Both the position numbers and the translations under genes were made by a program. Shown piece after piece: positions 44,320 to 52,974 of a stretch of DNA of 64,000 nucleotides. The DNA is from Guptibacillus spartinae (GTDB taxonomy: Bacteria > Bacillota > Bacilli > Bacillales > Guptibacillaceae). How positions within the stretch are numbered: the stretch's first letter is position 1; each line of letters starts with the position of its first letter. Location of the stretch: the NCBI RefSeq assembly GCF_028610625.1, contig NZ_JAQQWU010000001.1, forward strand, positions 620,001-684,000, given 5' to 3'. The notes below the pieces were generated by a model that saw only the letters and a list, made by a program, of their open reading frames with translations, was not told the DNA's origin and searched no databases.

Positions 44320-45354
44320 ATGATATCATGTACGAAATGCCAAACCATACCAGACATTCATCCTTCTGGGTTTATAGAAATTTTCACTGCCGTTCCTCAG
44401 TTGAATCAAAGTTTGCATCAACTTATGGGCCGCAAGAAGCTCGAAAATCCGCTAGTTATTCCTTTTCAAGATCTTGAATCACTAGAAGAAGTGTGCGAAC
44501 GCATTGAATCTAATTTTAATAGGGCTGCAACTGAAATGTTTTATTGCGCAACCTTTTCTAAAGATGAGAGAGAAAAAACGCAGCCTCTTTCATTTCCTCA
44601 GTTTTATTCAAGGGTGCAGCATCCCAATTACATAGAAATCATGAAGCATTCTCTTTTTACAAGCCATATGCAGCCAATTATCACACTCGCTGACCAAAAT
44701 ATTACTGGTTATGAGTTTTTAATGCGTCCTACAAGTGAAGATTTTCTCTTTTATCCTAATGAATTATTCGAAATGGCAAGGCAATCGGGTCTTCAGTCAT
44801 TTCTCGATAGTGCTGCAAGAATCGCATCACTTAAAGCAAGCGCTTTTCATCTAGGAAGAGGGGTGAAACGGTTTATCAACTTCTTGCCTTCTTCCATTTA
44901 TGACCCTGCCCACTGCCTTCAAACAACATTTCAAGCTGTAAATGAATTCGAGATAGATCCTAACGATCTCGTATTTGAAGTGGTGGAAACAGAGAAGATA
45001 AGTGATATTGCTCATCTGAAAAAGATTTTTACATCCTATCAACGTGAGGGCATGAAGATGGCTCTTGATGATGTCGGAACAGGATTTGCAACAAGAGAAT
45101 TGTTACTTGAATTGAAACCAGATTACGCAAAACTGGATAGAAGTTTAATTTCTTTCTGCGATCAGGATGCTGAGAAACAGGATCGTTTAGTTGAGATGGT
45201 GTCTTTATCGAATGAGGAGGGCATTACGTTACTTGCTGAGGGAATTGAACGAAAAGAAGAAGTGGATTTATGTCGTGACATCGGGATCTCGCTTGGTCAA
45301 GGCTATTATTTTGGAAAACCATCAAAAGACCCTGTTGCATCTCTTCGAATTTAA
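44320..45354 (+). CDS. EAL-domain cyclic-di-GMP phosphodiesterase-like protein
   Basis: A 344-residue protein. A short N-terminal Cys-containing segment and helical linker (1-105) lead to an EAL domain. The motifs appear as EFL in GYEFLMRP, Asn in INFLPSS, Glu in EVVETE, ALDDVGTGFA, Lys in YAKLDRSL, AEGIE and QGYYFGKP, so all metal and catalytic positions seem retained and c-di-GMP hydrolysis is plausible. I chose ATG 44320 (GGGAGA upstream) over the adjacent TTG 44317. No transmembrane segment is seen. It follows the glycogen operon as a separate unit. Confidence 0.87.
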   Translation: MISCTKCQTIPDIHPSGFIEIFTAVPQLNQSLHQLMGRKKLENPLVIPFQDLESLEEVCERIESNFNRAATEMFYCATFSKDEREKTQPLSFPQFYSRVQHPNYIEIMKHSLFTSHMQPIITLADQNITGYEFLMRPTSEDFLFYPNELFEMARQSGLQSFLDSAARIASLKASAFHLGRGVKRFINFLPSSIYDPAHCLQTTFQAVNEFEIDPNDLVFEVVETEKISDIAHLKKIFTSYQREGMKMALDDVGTGFATRELLLELKPDYAKLDRSLISFCDQDAEKQDRLVEMVSLSNEEGITLLAEGIERKEEVDLCRDIGISLGQGYYFGKPSKDPVASLRI

Positions 45355-45426
45355 GAGAACTAGTAGCTCGCATTCTGATTATAGGAATGAAAGCAAAAAA
45401 GTCGAACAACCTTTCATAAATCTAAG

Positions 45427-45452
45427 AAAAGAAGGGAGCTCCCTTCTTTTTC
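45427..45452 (+). terminator. Terminator after the EAL gene
   Basis: AAAAGAAGGGAG/CTCCCTTCTTTT is a perfect palindrome with further T. Confidence 0.75.
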
Positions 45453-45514
45453 TTATGGGAATTTCTACAGAAAACCGATATACTTACGACAGATTACTAA
45501 ATTGAGGTGACAGG

Positions 45515-46618
45515 ATGTTAACGTTTTATCGACGCTATGCACGTACGGCTTTTGATATTGGACTTATTGTGTTAACTGTATTTTTAATTATGCTTGTATC
45601 TAGTTTTTTATTTGACATTGCAGCACCGATTATTGTTGGGTATGTCATTTTCCTTATTATTGAGCCTTTTGCACGCTTTTTGAATCGAAAAGGAATTGGT
45701 AAAACAGCCGCCACGACGATTTCTACACTTCTTTTTGTTCTCATTATTTTAAGTGTTGTTTTTTTGGCTGGAGCTATTTTTGTCCTTCAATTACAAAATT
45801 TAATTAGTTTAATTCCAGGGTATGTTGCGAAGTTTCAAGATCAAATCATGAGTTATATCGAATGGGGACAGCTTCAAATGAATGCACTTCCACCAGATGT
45901 TCTTGAAAAGGCGCAGGATTTTTCATTAACGCTTGTTGAAAAAGCATCGTTTATGTTGACCGCTTTCTTAAATAGTGTCTTTGCTTTTGTAACATCAATT
46001 CCAACACTTGTTATAAATTTTATTGTAGGAATTGTCCTCGCTTATTTCTTAAGTATCGAAATTGAGATGTGGAAACGTATTGCAAAGAAACGCACACCGA
46101 ATACCTTTAAGACCGCGTACTTTTTCCTAAAAGAAAATGTTTTAAGTGGGATTGGGGCGTATGTTAAAGCGCAGCTTAAACTGATTACAATTACGTTTGT
46201 GCTCGTGCTCTGTGGGCTGTGGATCTTACGAGTTGATAATGCATTTACTCTTGCTTTACTATCTGCGTTTTTTGATCTATTGCCACTTCTCGGGGTCTCA
46301 GCTATTTTCTTACCGTGGGCCATTTATCTTTTTGCAGTAGGTCACACGTCACTTGCAGTATCTCTTTTAATCCTGCTTGGTGTTGTCATGCTTGTGCGAC
46401 AGATTATGGAGCCTAAAATTACAGGTGATTCGCTTGGGGTATCGGCATTTACGATTCTTTCTTTTATGATCATTTCACTCTCACTATTTGGAATTGCGGG
46501 GGTCATTATTTCTCCAATTTTACTTATTTTAATCAAAGCGCTTTATGATCACGGGTATCTTAGTAAGTGGATTCATCTCCCTAGTGAAGAATTTACAAAT
46601 CCCGATGAAAGACGTTAG
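45515..46618 (+). CDS. AI-2E-family membrane transporter (PerM/YtvI-like)
   Basis: A 367-residue protein with about seven membrane helices (FDIGLIVLTVFLIMLVSSFLF; IISLSLFGIAGVIISPILL) and the family's C-terminal hallmark PLLGVSAIFLPWAI. Members include putative exporters and the sporulation protein YtvI; the substrate is unknown. ATG 45515 follows GAGGTGACAGG. The lysozyme-like gene starts 16 nt downstream, so the two are probably co-transcribed. Confidence 0.85.
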   Translation: MLTFYRRYARTAFDIGLIVLTVFLIMLVSSFLFDIAAPIIVGYVIFLIIEPFARFLNRKGIGKTAATTISTLLFVLIILSVVFLAGAIFVLQLQNLISLIPGYVAKFQDQIMSYIEWGQLQMNALPPDVLEKAQDFSLTLVEKASFMLTAFLNSVFAFVTSIPTLVINFIVGIVLAYFLSIEIEMWKRIAKKRTPNTFKTAYFFLKENVLSGIGAYVKAQLKLITITFVLVLCGLWILRVDNAFTLALLSAFFDLLPLLGVSAIFLPWAIYLFAVGHTSLAVSLLILLGVVMLVRQIMEPKITGDSLGVSAFTILSFMIISLSLFGIAGVIISPILLILIKALYDHGYLSKWIHLPSEEFTNPDERR

Positions 46619-46633
46619 GAAGGAAGAACTTTT

Positions 46634-47227
46634 GTGAAACGAACGGGAAGTTTGATTATCGGAACAATGATCATTAGCATTGTGATTGGGCTGATGCTCC
46701 AAAGATCGCCGGATCCTTTCTCTCAGCCTTTAAAAAAATCTGAGGTGCCAGAGGAATATATTGATTTGTATCGTGAAGCTGGAAAAGAATACGATGTTCA
46801 ATGGGAGCTTCTTGCAGCTGTTCATCGTGTTGAAACAAAATTCTCTACAATGTCCACTTTAGAAAGTCCGAAAGGGGCGATTGGACATTTCCAATTCATG
46901 CCTCTTACCTGGATTGGTTGGAGCTACGGAGGCAGTGAGTTAGGCGAGCTTAATAAAGACGACCTGGTTGATATTACAGACTTAGATCTTATTCAAAAAT
47001 ACGGTGGATATGGAAAAGATGGAAACGGAGATGGAAAAGCAGATCCATACAATCTTAAAGACGCTACTTTTACAGCTGCGAGTTACCTTTCTGCGAATGG
47101 TGCGAGTGAGGGAAGAATTGAAAGTGCGCTGTTTGCTTATAATCAAAGTGATGAATACGTGGAAGAGGTACTTTCTTTTTATAATGAGTATAAAGAAAAC
47201 GCTACAGTAGTGAAGTTAGATCCTTAA
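46634..47227 (+). CDS. Membrane-anchored lytic transglycosylase/lysozyme-like protein
   Basis: A 197-residue protein. A signal anchor (LIIGTMIISIVIGLML) is followed by a lysozyme-like domain with catalytic Glu in AAVHRVETKFST and SPKGAIGHFQFMPLTWIGW. An EF-hand-like loop, GNGDGKADP, occurs near residue 137, as in some transglycosylases (Slt35 type), suggesting calcium. The start is GTG 46634, with GGAAGGAAG upstream. It would cleave peptidoglycan glycan strands outside the membrane. Confidence 0.83.
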   Translation: MKRTGSLIIGTMIISIVIGLMLQRSPDPFSQPLKKSEVPEEYIDLYREAGKEYDVQWELLAAVHRVETKFSTMSTLESPKGAIGHFQFMPLTWIGWSYGGSELGELNKDDLVDITDLDLIQKYGGYGKDGNGDGKADPYNLKDATFTAASYLSANGASEGRIESALFAYNQSDEYVEEVLSFYNEYKENATVVKLDP

Positions 47228-47289
47228 TTCAATGTAATGGTACAGGACAGACACATATGATAAAATCACGATTAGAAGGGGGCGATTGC

Positions 47290-48417
47290 GTGAAGATTGT
47301 TTCAATCGAACCGACTCCAAGTCCAAATTCGATGAAAATTAATTTAAGTGAAGAATTACCATCTGGAGATACAAGGCAGTATAAGCTTGATACTGACCTT
47401 ACAAATGCTCCAGTTTATATTCAAAAATTAATGGCCGTTCCAGGCGTGAAAGGCCTTTATCACGTAATGGATTTCATTGCACTAGAACGAAATGCCAAAT
47501 ACGCATGGGAGGATATCCTCCCAGGGGCGAGAGAAGCTTTTGGAGAAGTGCAGGAAGAATCTGCTTCTTCAAAGCAAACTTCTGTAGAAGATTTTGGTGA
47601 AATCAAAGTATCGGTCCAAATGTTTCGAGGAATTCCAATGCAAGTCAAGTTAGAAGAAGGGGAATCTGAGCATCGATTTGGATTACCAGATCGCTTTATG
47701 GAGGCGGCGATGAAAGCCTCATCAGCTTCCGAAAACATGGTGATGGAAAGACAGTGGAAAGAACAAAATCCAAGATACGGTTCACCTGAAGAAATTGGCC
47801 AGGAGGTAACGGAAGAAATTGCAGCAACTTATAGCAGCGAGCGCCTTGAAGCTCTTGTGACTGCGGCATTTTCTGATCAAAGTGAACCTTCACCTAAGCA
47901 AGAGAAAAAAGTGGTTACGCTTGCTATGCTGGATGATCCAGATTGGAAGGCAAGATACGCTGCGCTTGATCGTATGGATCCAGAGCTTTCGGATTTACCT
48001 GTTTTAGAAAAAGCTTTACAGGATGAAAAAGCCTCTGTTCGCCGCTTAGCTGTTGTTTACCTTGGGATGATCGAGACGAAAGAAGTGCTTCCACTTCTTT
48101 ATAAGGCACTGAAAGATAAGTCAGTCACAGTGCGGCGAACAGCAGGAGATTGTATGTCTGATCTCGGTTATTTAGAAGCCATTCCTGAAATGATCCAGTC
48201 GCTACAAGATCGAAACAAGCTAGTCCGTTGGAGAGCAGCGATGTTTTTATATGAAGTTGGGGACGAAACAGCTATCCCTGCGCTTGAACATGCGATGAAC
48301 GATCCTGAATTCGAAGTAAAGATGCAGGCTGGCATGGCATTAGAACGGATTAAAGGCGGAGAAGAAGCAAAGGGTTCTGTTTGGCATCAAATGACGCAAG
48401 CAAGAAAATCGAATTAA
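47290..48417 (+). CDS. Virulence factor C-like protein (YpgR-like): NFU-type N-terminus plus HEAT repeats
   Basis: A 375-residue fusion. The N-terminus VKIVSIEPTPSPNSMKINL and VPGVKGLYHVMDFIALER resembles the Nfu/Scaffold N-terminal domain. A middle linker (residues ~95-225) leads to C-terminal HEAT/PBS-lyase repeats (LVRWRAAMFLYEVGDETAIPALE). This is the architecture of conserved virulence factor C/YpgR. I chose GTG 47290 because AGAAGGGGG precedes it. It lies directly before brxA, as in B. subtilis, so the pair probably act in thiol or iron-sulfur physiology; that is inference. Confidence 0.82.
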   Translation: MKIVSIEPTPSPNSMKINLSEELPSGDTRQYKLDTDLTNAPVYIQKLMAVPGVKGLYHVMDFIALERNAKYAWEDILPGAREAFGEVQEESASSKQTSVEDFGEIKVSVQMFRGIPMQVKLEEGESEHRFGLPDRFMEAAMKASSASENMVMERQWKEQNPRYGSPEEIGQEVTEEIAATYSSERLEALVTAAFSDQSEPSPKQEKKVVTLAMLDDPDWKARYAALDRMDPELSDLPVLEKALQDEKASVRRLAVVYLGMIETKEVLPLLYKALKDKSVTVRRTAGDCMSDLGYLEAIPEMIQSLQDRNKLVRWRAAMFLYEVGDETAIPALEHAMNDPEFEVKMQAGMALERIKGGEEAKGSVWHQMTQARKSN

Positions 48418-48435
48418 TTACAGGAGGTATCGGAT

Positions 48436-48864
48436 ATGAATCCATACGAAGAATACATGCGCCAGATGGCACAGCCAATGCGCGACGAATTAACGTCAGC
48501 TGGTTTTGAAGAACTTACAACACCTGATGAAGTTGCAAGCTTTATTTCAGAGAGAAAAGGGACATCATTAGTATTTATAAATTCCGTTTGTGGTTGTGCA
48601 GCTGGTCTTGCTCGTCCGGCGGCTCGTGAAGCCATTGAGTACGATAAGAAACCTGAGCACCTTGTGACTGTTTTTGCAGGTCAGGATCGTGAAGCAACTG
48701 GGAAAATGCGCGAGTATCTCGAAGGGTACGAACCATCATCTCCTTCCATCGCTCTGTTAAAAGATGGACAGGTTCTTCATTTTATTCCAAGAGAAGAAAT
48801 TGAAGATCATGAAGTGGAAGACATCGTAGCGAATTTGACAGGAGCTTTTGAACAATATTGCTAA
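48436..48864 (+). CDS. brxA: Bacilliredoxin BrxA/BrxB (YphP-like)
   Basis: A 142-residue thioredoxin-fold protein with the CGC active site in NSVCGCAAGLARPA (Cys ~54/56). Bacilliredoxins remove bacillithiol from oxidised proteins. ATG 48436 follows CAGGAGGTATCGG, a near-perfect site. It starts 18 nt after the virulence factor C-like gene and is ended by its own terminator. Confidence 0.93.
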   Translation: MNPYEEYMRQMAQPMRDELTSAGFEELTTPDEVASFISERKGTSLVFINSVCGCAAGLARPAAREAIEYDKKPEHLVTVFAGQDREATGKMREYLEGYEPSSPSIALLKDGQVLHFIPREEIEDHEVEDIVANLTGAFEQYC

Positions 48865-48867
48865 TCA

Positions 48868-48896
48868 CAAAACTCCACTCACTTGAGTGGAGTTTT
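48868..48896 (+). terminator. Terminator after brxA
   Basis: AAAACTCCACTCA/TGAGTGGAGTTTT with a minimal loop. Confidence 0.88.
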
Positions 48897-48922
48897 GCTC
48901 GAATTAATAGGAGGTTGTGAAA

Positions 48923-49363
48923 ATGGATCACGTATTTGAGTTACAAGGAAGCTGGAAGGGCGGGCTTTCTGGTGAAGGGAAAATCAAAACAGAACACCTT
49001 ACAACCGACGTTTCCATTCCCTCATCAATGGGAGGAAGCGAGAAGGGAACAAACCCCGATGAACTGCTTTTAAGTTCTTCAGCTGCCTGTTATTTTATGA
49101 CAATAGGCTTGTATTTGGAGCGAAATCAAATTCCTTTCGAAGATGTTAAAATATCGTCTAAATTAACGGTAAGTAGTAAGGGAAGACTTCATGTTGAATC
49201 CATTCATCATTATCCAGTCATTTATCTGGCAAACGATCCAGATGAGACTATGTCTGAACGTATTCATGCGATTGCGCATCAAGCAGAAGAAGGTTGCATG
49301 ATTACAAGAGCGATTAAAGGAAACGTTGACGTTTACATTGAACCATCTATTAAAAAAGTGTGA
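48923..49363 (+). CDS. OsmC-family protein
   Basis: A 146-residue thiol peroxidase-like protein. The two conserved cysteines lie in SSAACYFMT and AEEGCMITRA, as in OsmC/Ohr proteins that reduce organic peroxides. DELLLSSSAACYFMTIGLYL is the central helix. I chose ATG 48923 because AGGAGG lies 8 nt upstream; GTG 48917 is too close. The family also includes proteins without peroxidase activity. Confidence 0.85.
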   Translation: MDHVFELQGSWKGGLSGEGKIKTEHLTTDVSIPSSMGGSEKGTNPDELLLSSSAACYFMTIGLYLERNQIPFEDVKISSKLTVSSKGRLHVESIHHYPVIYLANDPDETMSERIHAIAHQAEEGCMITRAIKGNVDVYIEPSIKKV

Positions 49364-49443
49364 GGTTTTTCACTGTCTATGAGCTTTTGTTTTGATAGAC
49401 TAACCTAACATGTCCGTTCTGTTCCTGAGGGAAAGTCCACCCT

Positions 49444-49471
49444 TTGCATTTCTTGAAAAAATCATTATAAT
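49444..49471 (+). promoter_or_regulatory. Sigma-A promoter of trhO (first copy)
   Basis: TTGCAT, 16 bp, TATAAT, 63 bp before the start codon. Confidence 0.7.
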
Positions 49472-49533
49472 AAGGTTTTGGAACGGAAAAGTAGCGGGCA
49501 AAATGGAAACAGTGAAATAAAGGAGATAGAAGC

Positions 49534-50502
49534 ATGAATAAAGACTATCGTGTATTATTGTTTTATAAATATGTACAAATTGATCAGCCGGATGACTATG
49601 TCGAAGAACATCTTGCTTTCTGTAAAGAACATAACTTAAAAGGGAGAATTCTTATAGCAGAAGAGGGAATTAACGGGACCCTCTCCGGCACAGTTGAAGA
49701 AACGCAACAGTATATGGATATGATGCATGCAGATGAGCGATTTGCTGACCTGTTCTTTAAAATTGACGAAGCACCAGAACACCCATTTAAAAAGATGCAT
49801 GTTCGTTTACGCCCAGAGCTTGTTACGCTTCGGCTTGAAGAAAACCACGATCCGAACCAGGTTGGTGGAAAACACTTGAAACCTGCTGAGTGGCGTGAAG
49901 CGATGCAACAAGAAGATGTCATTATTCTTGATACGCGTAATGATTACGAGTATGATGTGGGTCACTTCCGTGGCGCCATTCGTCCAGATATTAAGAATTT
50001 CCGAGATTTACCTGAGTGGGTTCAAGAAAACCTGGCGGATAAAAAGGATAAGAAAATCCTTACGTACTGTACTGGCGGAATTCGCTGTGAAAAATTCACT
50101 GGCTGGATGGTTAACCAAGGATTTGAAGATGTGAACCAGTTAGATGGTGGTATTGTGACGTATGGTCAGGATGAGGAAACAAAAGGCGAGCTTTGGGATG
50201 GCCAATGCTATGTGTTTGACGGCCGGCTTACTGTTCCGATTAACCAAAAAGATCACGTCGTTGTTGGTAGAGATTACTTTACAGGTGAGCCGTGTGAACG
50301 GTATGTTAATTGTGCAAGCCCTGAATGTAATAAGCAAATTATTACATCAGAGGAGAACGAACATAAATACCTACGAGGATGTTCACATGAGTGCCGGACA
50401 TCACCTCGTAACCGTTATGTAGCCGAACACGGTTTAACGCAAGAAGAAGTGAATGAGCGTCTACAAAAATTAATGCAAGAGCAAATTGAACAAGAGGTTT
50501 AA
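49534..50502 (+). CDS. trhO: tRNA uridine-34 hydroxylase TrhO, copy 1
   Basis: A 322-residue UPF0176 protein (YceA/YbfQ) which forms 5-hydroxyuridine in tRNA wobble positions. A ferredoxin-like N-terminal domain ([17 protein letters not shown]) is followed by a rhodanese domain with catalytic Cys179 in [11 protein letters not shown] and a C-terminal Cys-rich region ([17 protein letters not shown]). ATG 49534 follows AAAGGAG. A paralogue with the same architecture is at 55430. Confidence 0.92.
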   Translation: MNKDYRVLLFYKYVQIDQPDDYVEEHLAFCKEHNLKGRILIAEEGINGTLSGTVEETQQYMDMMHADERFADLFFKIDEAPEHPFKKMHVRLRPELVTLRLEENHDPNQVGGKHLKPAEWREAMQQEDVIILDTRNDYEYDVGHFRGAIRPDIKNFRDLPEWVQENLADKKDKKILTYCTGGIRCEKFTGWMVNQGFEDVNQLDGGIVTYGQDEETKGELWDGQCYVFDGRLTVPINQKDHVVVGRDYFTGEPCERYVNCASPECNKQIITSEENEHKYLRGCSHECRTSPRNRYVAEHGLTQEEVNERLQKLMQEQIEQEV

Positions 50503-50505
50503 TGA

Positions 50506-50540
50506 AAAAGCTAGCTGTCTTTGGACAGCTAGCTTTTATT
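50506..50540. terminator. Bidirectional terminator after trhO
   Basis: AAAAGCTAGCTGTC/GACAGCTAGCTTTT with a short loop and A/T tracts on both sides. Confidence 0.88.
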
Positions 50541-51396
50541 TATGATAGCGCATGTTATTTACTTTAAGGAGATGATCCACTTTAGATAGTCGATTGTTTT
50601 CAATTTTTTCAAGATACTGATGAAGGGCTAACTCCATTTGGCAAAGAGCTTGAAAGAGATCACGGTGACGCAATTCCTGATTTTGTGCAGAGAGTGAGAG
50701 ATAACCTGTTAATAAATCCGGAACCTCAGTTGAAAGCATTCGCTTTACAACATGCCGTTCCTCAAGGTCAAGAGACTCAAGTTCAGGTAAGATTTGACGA
50801 AACAGGTGTATGAGCCTTGTCGTTCTAGAATGAATCACGCCATTAATGGAAGCGTGTGAAGTGATCTTCTCTAACTGACTTAGCTGTTCCTTTAAGACTG
50901 GATCAATGGTTTCTTGCCCCTGTGATGAATTCGAACCAAGTAAAGCATGATCCAATAGCTTCATGCGTTGAAAAATCCCTTTAAAAAAAGGAGATCGCTT
51001 AATGCTTCGTTTAATAATTCTTCCTCGATCATTTATTAAAATGGTTCCCTGTTTACATTTCCCTGAATCTCGTTTGGTGACCATTTGTCGCTCCCATTGA
51101 ATAAAAAACTTTTTTGGGGTAGACGAGCGGTCTTTTTGACTATCATATCCTGAAAAAAGAATCAGGTTACGTCTGATTTTCAAGTAAACCGTAAATCCTC
51201 GCTCCGTGCGCTTCCATTTTTGTGTTTTATTCTCTGTAGGATTGAGTTTGTCTATAAATTCATCTAACAACTGTTCCGCATAAGAAAGAAAGCTCGTGGT
51301 ACTCGCATCGTTAAGAAGTGATGGTTCCACCGTCTTAAATTGAGGCGGTAACAGTTTTTCAAGCCATTGGGGTTCAGTAGAATCGAAAAGCCCCAT
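50536..51396 (-). CDS. Hypothetical partner of TelA, 286 aa
   Basis: I recognise no family. The 286-residue protein has no membrane segment. A central beta-rich basic part (GFTVYLKIRRNLILFSGYDS, GTILINDRGRIIKRS) precedes a long helical C-terminal half (LLDHALLGS to MRYHK). I chose ATG 51396 because AGGAGGG lies 6 nt upstream. It follows telA by 17 nt on the same strand and presumably works with it; B. subtilis yaaN is instead next to xpaC, which this does not resemble. Confidence 0.75.
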   Translation of the reverse strand: MGLFDSTEPQWLEKLLPPQFKTVEPSLLNDASTTSFLSYAEQLLDEFIDKLNPTENKTQKWKRTERGFTVYLKIRRNLILFSGYDSQKDRSSTPKKFFIQWERQMVTKRDSGKCKQGTILINDRGRIIKRSIKRSPFFKGIFQRMKLLDHALLGSNSSQGQETIDPVLKEQLSQLEKITSHASINGVIHSRTTRLIHLFRQILPELESLDLEERHVVKRMLSTEVPDLLTGYLSLSAQNQELRHRDLFQALCQMELALHQYLEKIENNRLSKVDHLLKVNNMRYHK

Positions 51397-51413
51397 GGGA
51401 TTCCCTCCTGTCA

Positions 51414-52484
51414 TTAAAGTCGATCGGCTGCATCAGAAAGCTGTTTTTGCCTCGCCGTAGTACGATCTAATTTGGTTTTCATTTCTTTATTTAACTGATC
51501 CATTTCTACTATAAATTTCTTACCACTATCTATAATGCGGACGTTTGATTTCTCGGTAATTTCAATCGCTTCGAATACGTCCTGATAGGCTTTACGGAAA
51601 GATTCGATCGCAATGGCCGGTTTTTCAAGCGTTTTGACCGTTTCCTCCGTATTTTGCTTTAACATTTCAGCATTTCGAAGGAGCATTGATTCGGTTGCTT
51701 CATTCACATTTTGGACAGCGGAAATTACTTTCTGCTGGTTGCCAAGTGCAAGCTGAATAGAAGCTGTAACAGTAATGATGTTTTTGGTCATGGTTACCGC
51801 ATTAAAAATGGCTTCTTCTAGCTTTTCGTTGTTTTCCATAATTAAATCTACGGAAGCCATTGACTGGCGTAAAACCATAACAGCTTGTGACATATTCTTC
51901 ACTCGGCTAACGACTTTTTGCTGAGCTTTTTGGATGGGGAGGGGGTTGTCTTTCCATTCATCCTTTGCTGCCTCTTCCTCAAGCATCGTCATTAAGGTCT
52001 GACCAAGATCCATCTGGTCTTCGAGTCCAATAATTCGTTCTCTTGCCACATCTTTTAGTTCTTTCAGCATTACATTATCTTCTTGTAGTTTATCTCTACC
52101 TGTAAGAAGCGATTCAACAATCACTTCAACCTGAGATTCTACTGTTTTGTATTTCTTCGCATACTGCTCAACTTCATTACGACCCATGACGCGATTGAGC
52201 AGTTTATTGAATTTATTTTTCTTTAAATAAGACGGCTCAAGTTCTGAAACATGCTCCCTAAGTTTGTGGAGATTATCTGGTAAATCGTTATTTGGTTGAT
52301 CAATCATTCCTTTAACGGGCCGTTTTAACGCTTCCAATGACTCTCCTGCATGACGCTGGGCATCCTCACCTAGACCTGACAAGGATTGTAGGATCTTATC
52401 TGTATCATCTTCATGATAAAAGCTTTGGATAATCTCCTCAGCTTTTTCACGTTGCGCGTTTATTTTTTCAGGCTGATTACTCAT
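51414..52484 (-). CDS. telA: TelA-family toxic anion resistance protein
   Basis: A 356-residue all-helical protein of the TelA/KlaA family (YaaN/YceH in B. subtilis), linked to tellurite and cell-envelope stress resistance. The helical core includes LLTGRDKLQEDNVMLKEL, MTKNIITVTASIQLALGNQQ and VIDSGKKFIVEMDQLNKEM-like segments. I chose ATG 52484 because AAGGAGTGAC sits upstream; the longer frame has no support. It is the first gene of a two-gene operon with the unknown protein. Confidence 0.88.
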   Translation of the reverse strand: MSNQPEKINAQREKAEEIIQSFYHEDDTDKILQSLSGLGEDAQRHAGESLEALKRPVKGMIDQPNNDLPDNLHKLREHVSELEPSYLKKNKFNKLLNRVMGRNEVEQYAKKYKTVESQVEVIVESLLTGRDKLQEDNVMLKELKDVARERIIGLEDQMDLGQTLMTMLEEEAAKDEWKDNPLPIQKAQQKVVSRVKNMSQAVMVLRQSMASVDLIMENNEKLEEAIFNAVTMTKNIITVTASIQLALGNQQKVISAVQNVNEATESMLLRNAEMLKQNTEETVKTLEKPAIAIESFRKAYQDVFEAIEITEKSNVRIIDSGKKFIVEMDQLNKEMKTKLDRTTARQKQLSDAADRL

Positions 52485-52696
52485 ATTTGTCACTCCTTCA
52501 ATAGAATGAATGCGTTTGTTATGGCTTCCTAACATTCTATACGAATAGATTTCGTGAAAAGTTTCAAAACACCTTCAGCGAAACCTTTCCCTTAGCCTTA
52601 TGAGTACAAACTTCTCTAGAGTAAAATAGTTGAAAGATGAGGAAAGGGGTGATATGTTTTAAACGGATTTAGATTAGTGATAGGACGTGATGTAAG

Positions 52697-52948
52697 ATGA
52701 AAAATGTAAAACTTTATACACAACCGGCATGTCCACCGTGCGAATTTGTGAAAAATTATTTTCAAATGCATGATGTGAAGTATGAGTTGCTAAATATAAA
52801 AGAAGATCGAGCTGCGCGTAATGAGTTGATCAATGACCACGGCTCAATGTCCACGCCAACCGTCGTCATTGATGGTGAGGTTATCATTGGATTTGATCAG
52901 AATCGTATCGATGAACTGCTTCACCTGTCTTCTAGAAAGAACGATTGA
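52697..52948 (+). CDS. Glutaredoxin-like protein
   Basis: An 83-residue thioredoxin-fold protein with CPPC at QPACPPCEFV (Cys ~12/15), SMSTPTVVIDGEVI as the cis-Pro loop and GFDQNRIDELL at the end. It is similar to NrdH/glutaredoxin-type redoxins that reduce disulfides. No ribonucleotide reductase gene is nearby. ATG 52697 has only a weak site (GACGTGATGTAAG). An acyl-CoA dehydrogenase gene begins 26 nt later. Confidence 0.85.
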   Translation: MKNVKLYTQPACPPCEFVKNYFQMHDVKYELLNIKEDRAARNELINDHGSMSTPTVVIDGEVIIGFDQNRIDELLHLSSRKND

Positions 52949-52974
52949 TAACTGGTTGAAAGAAGGTGTACCCA

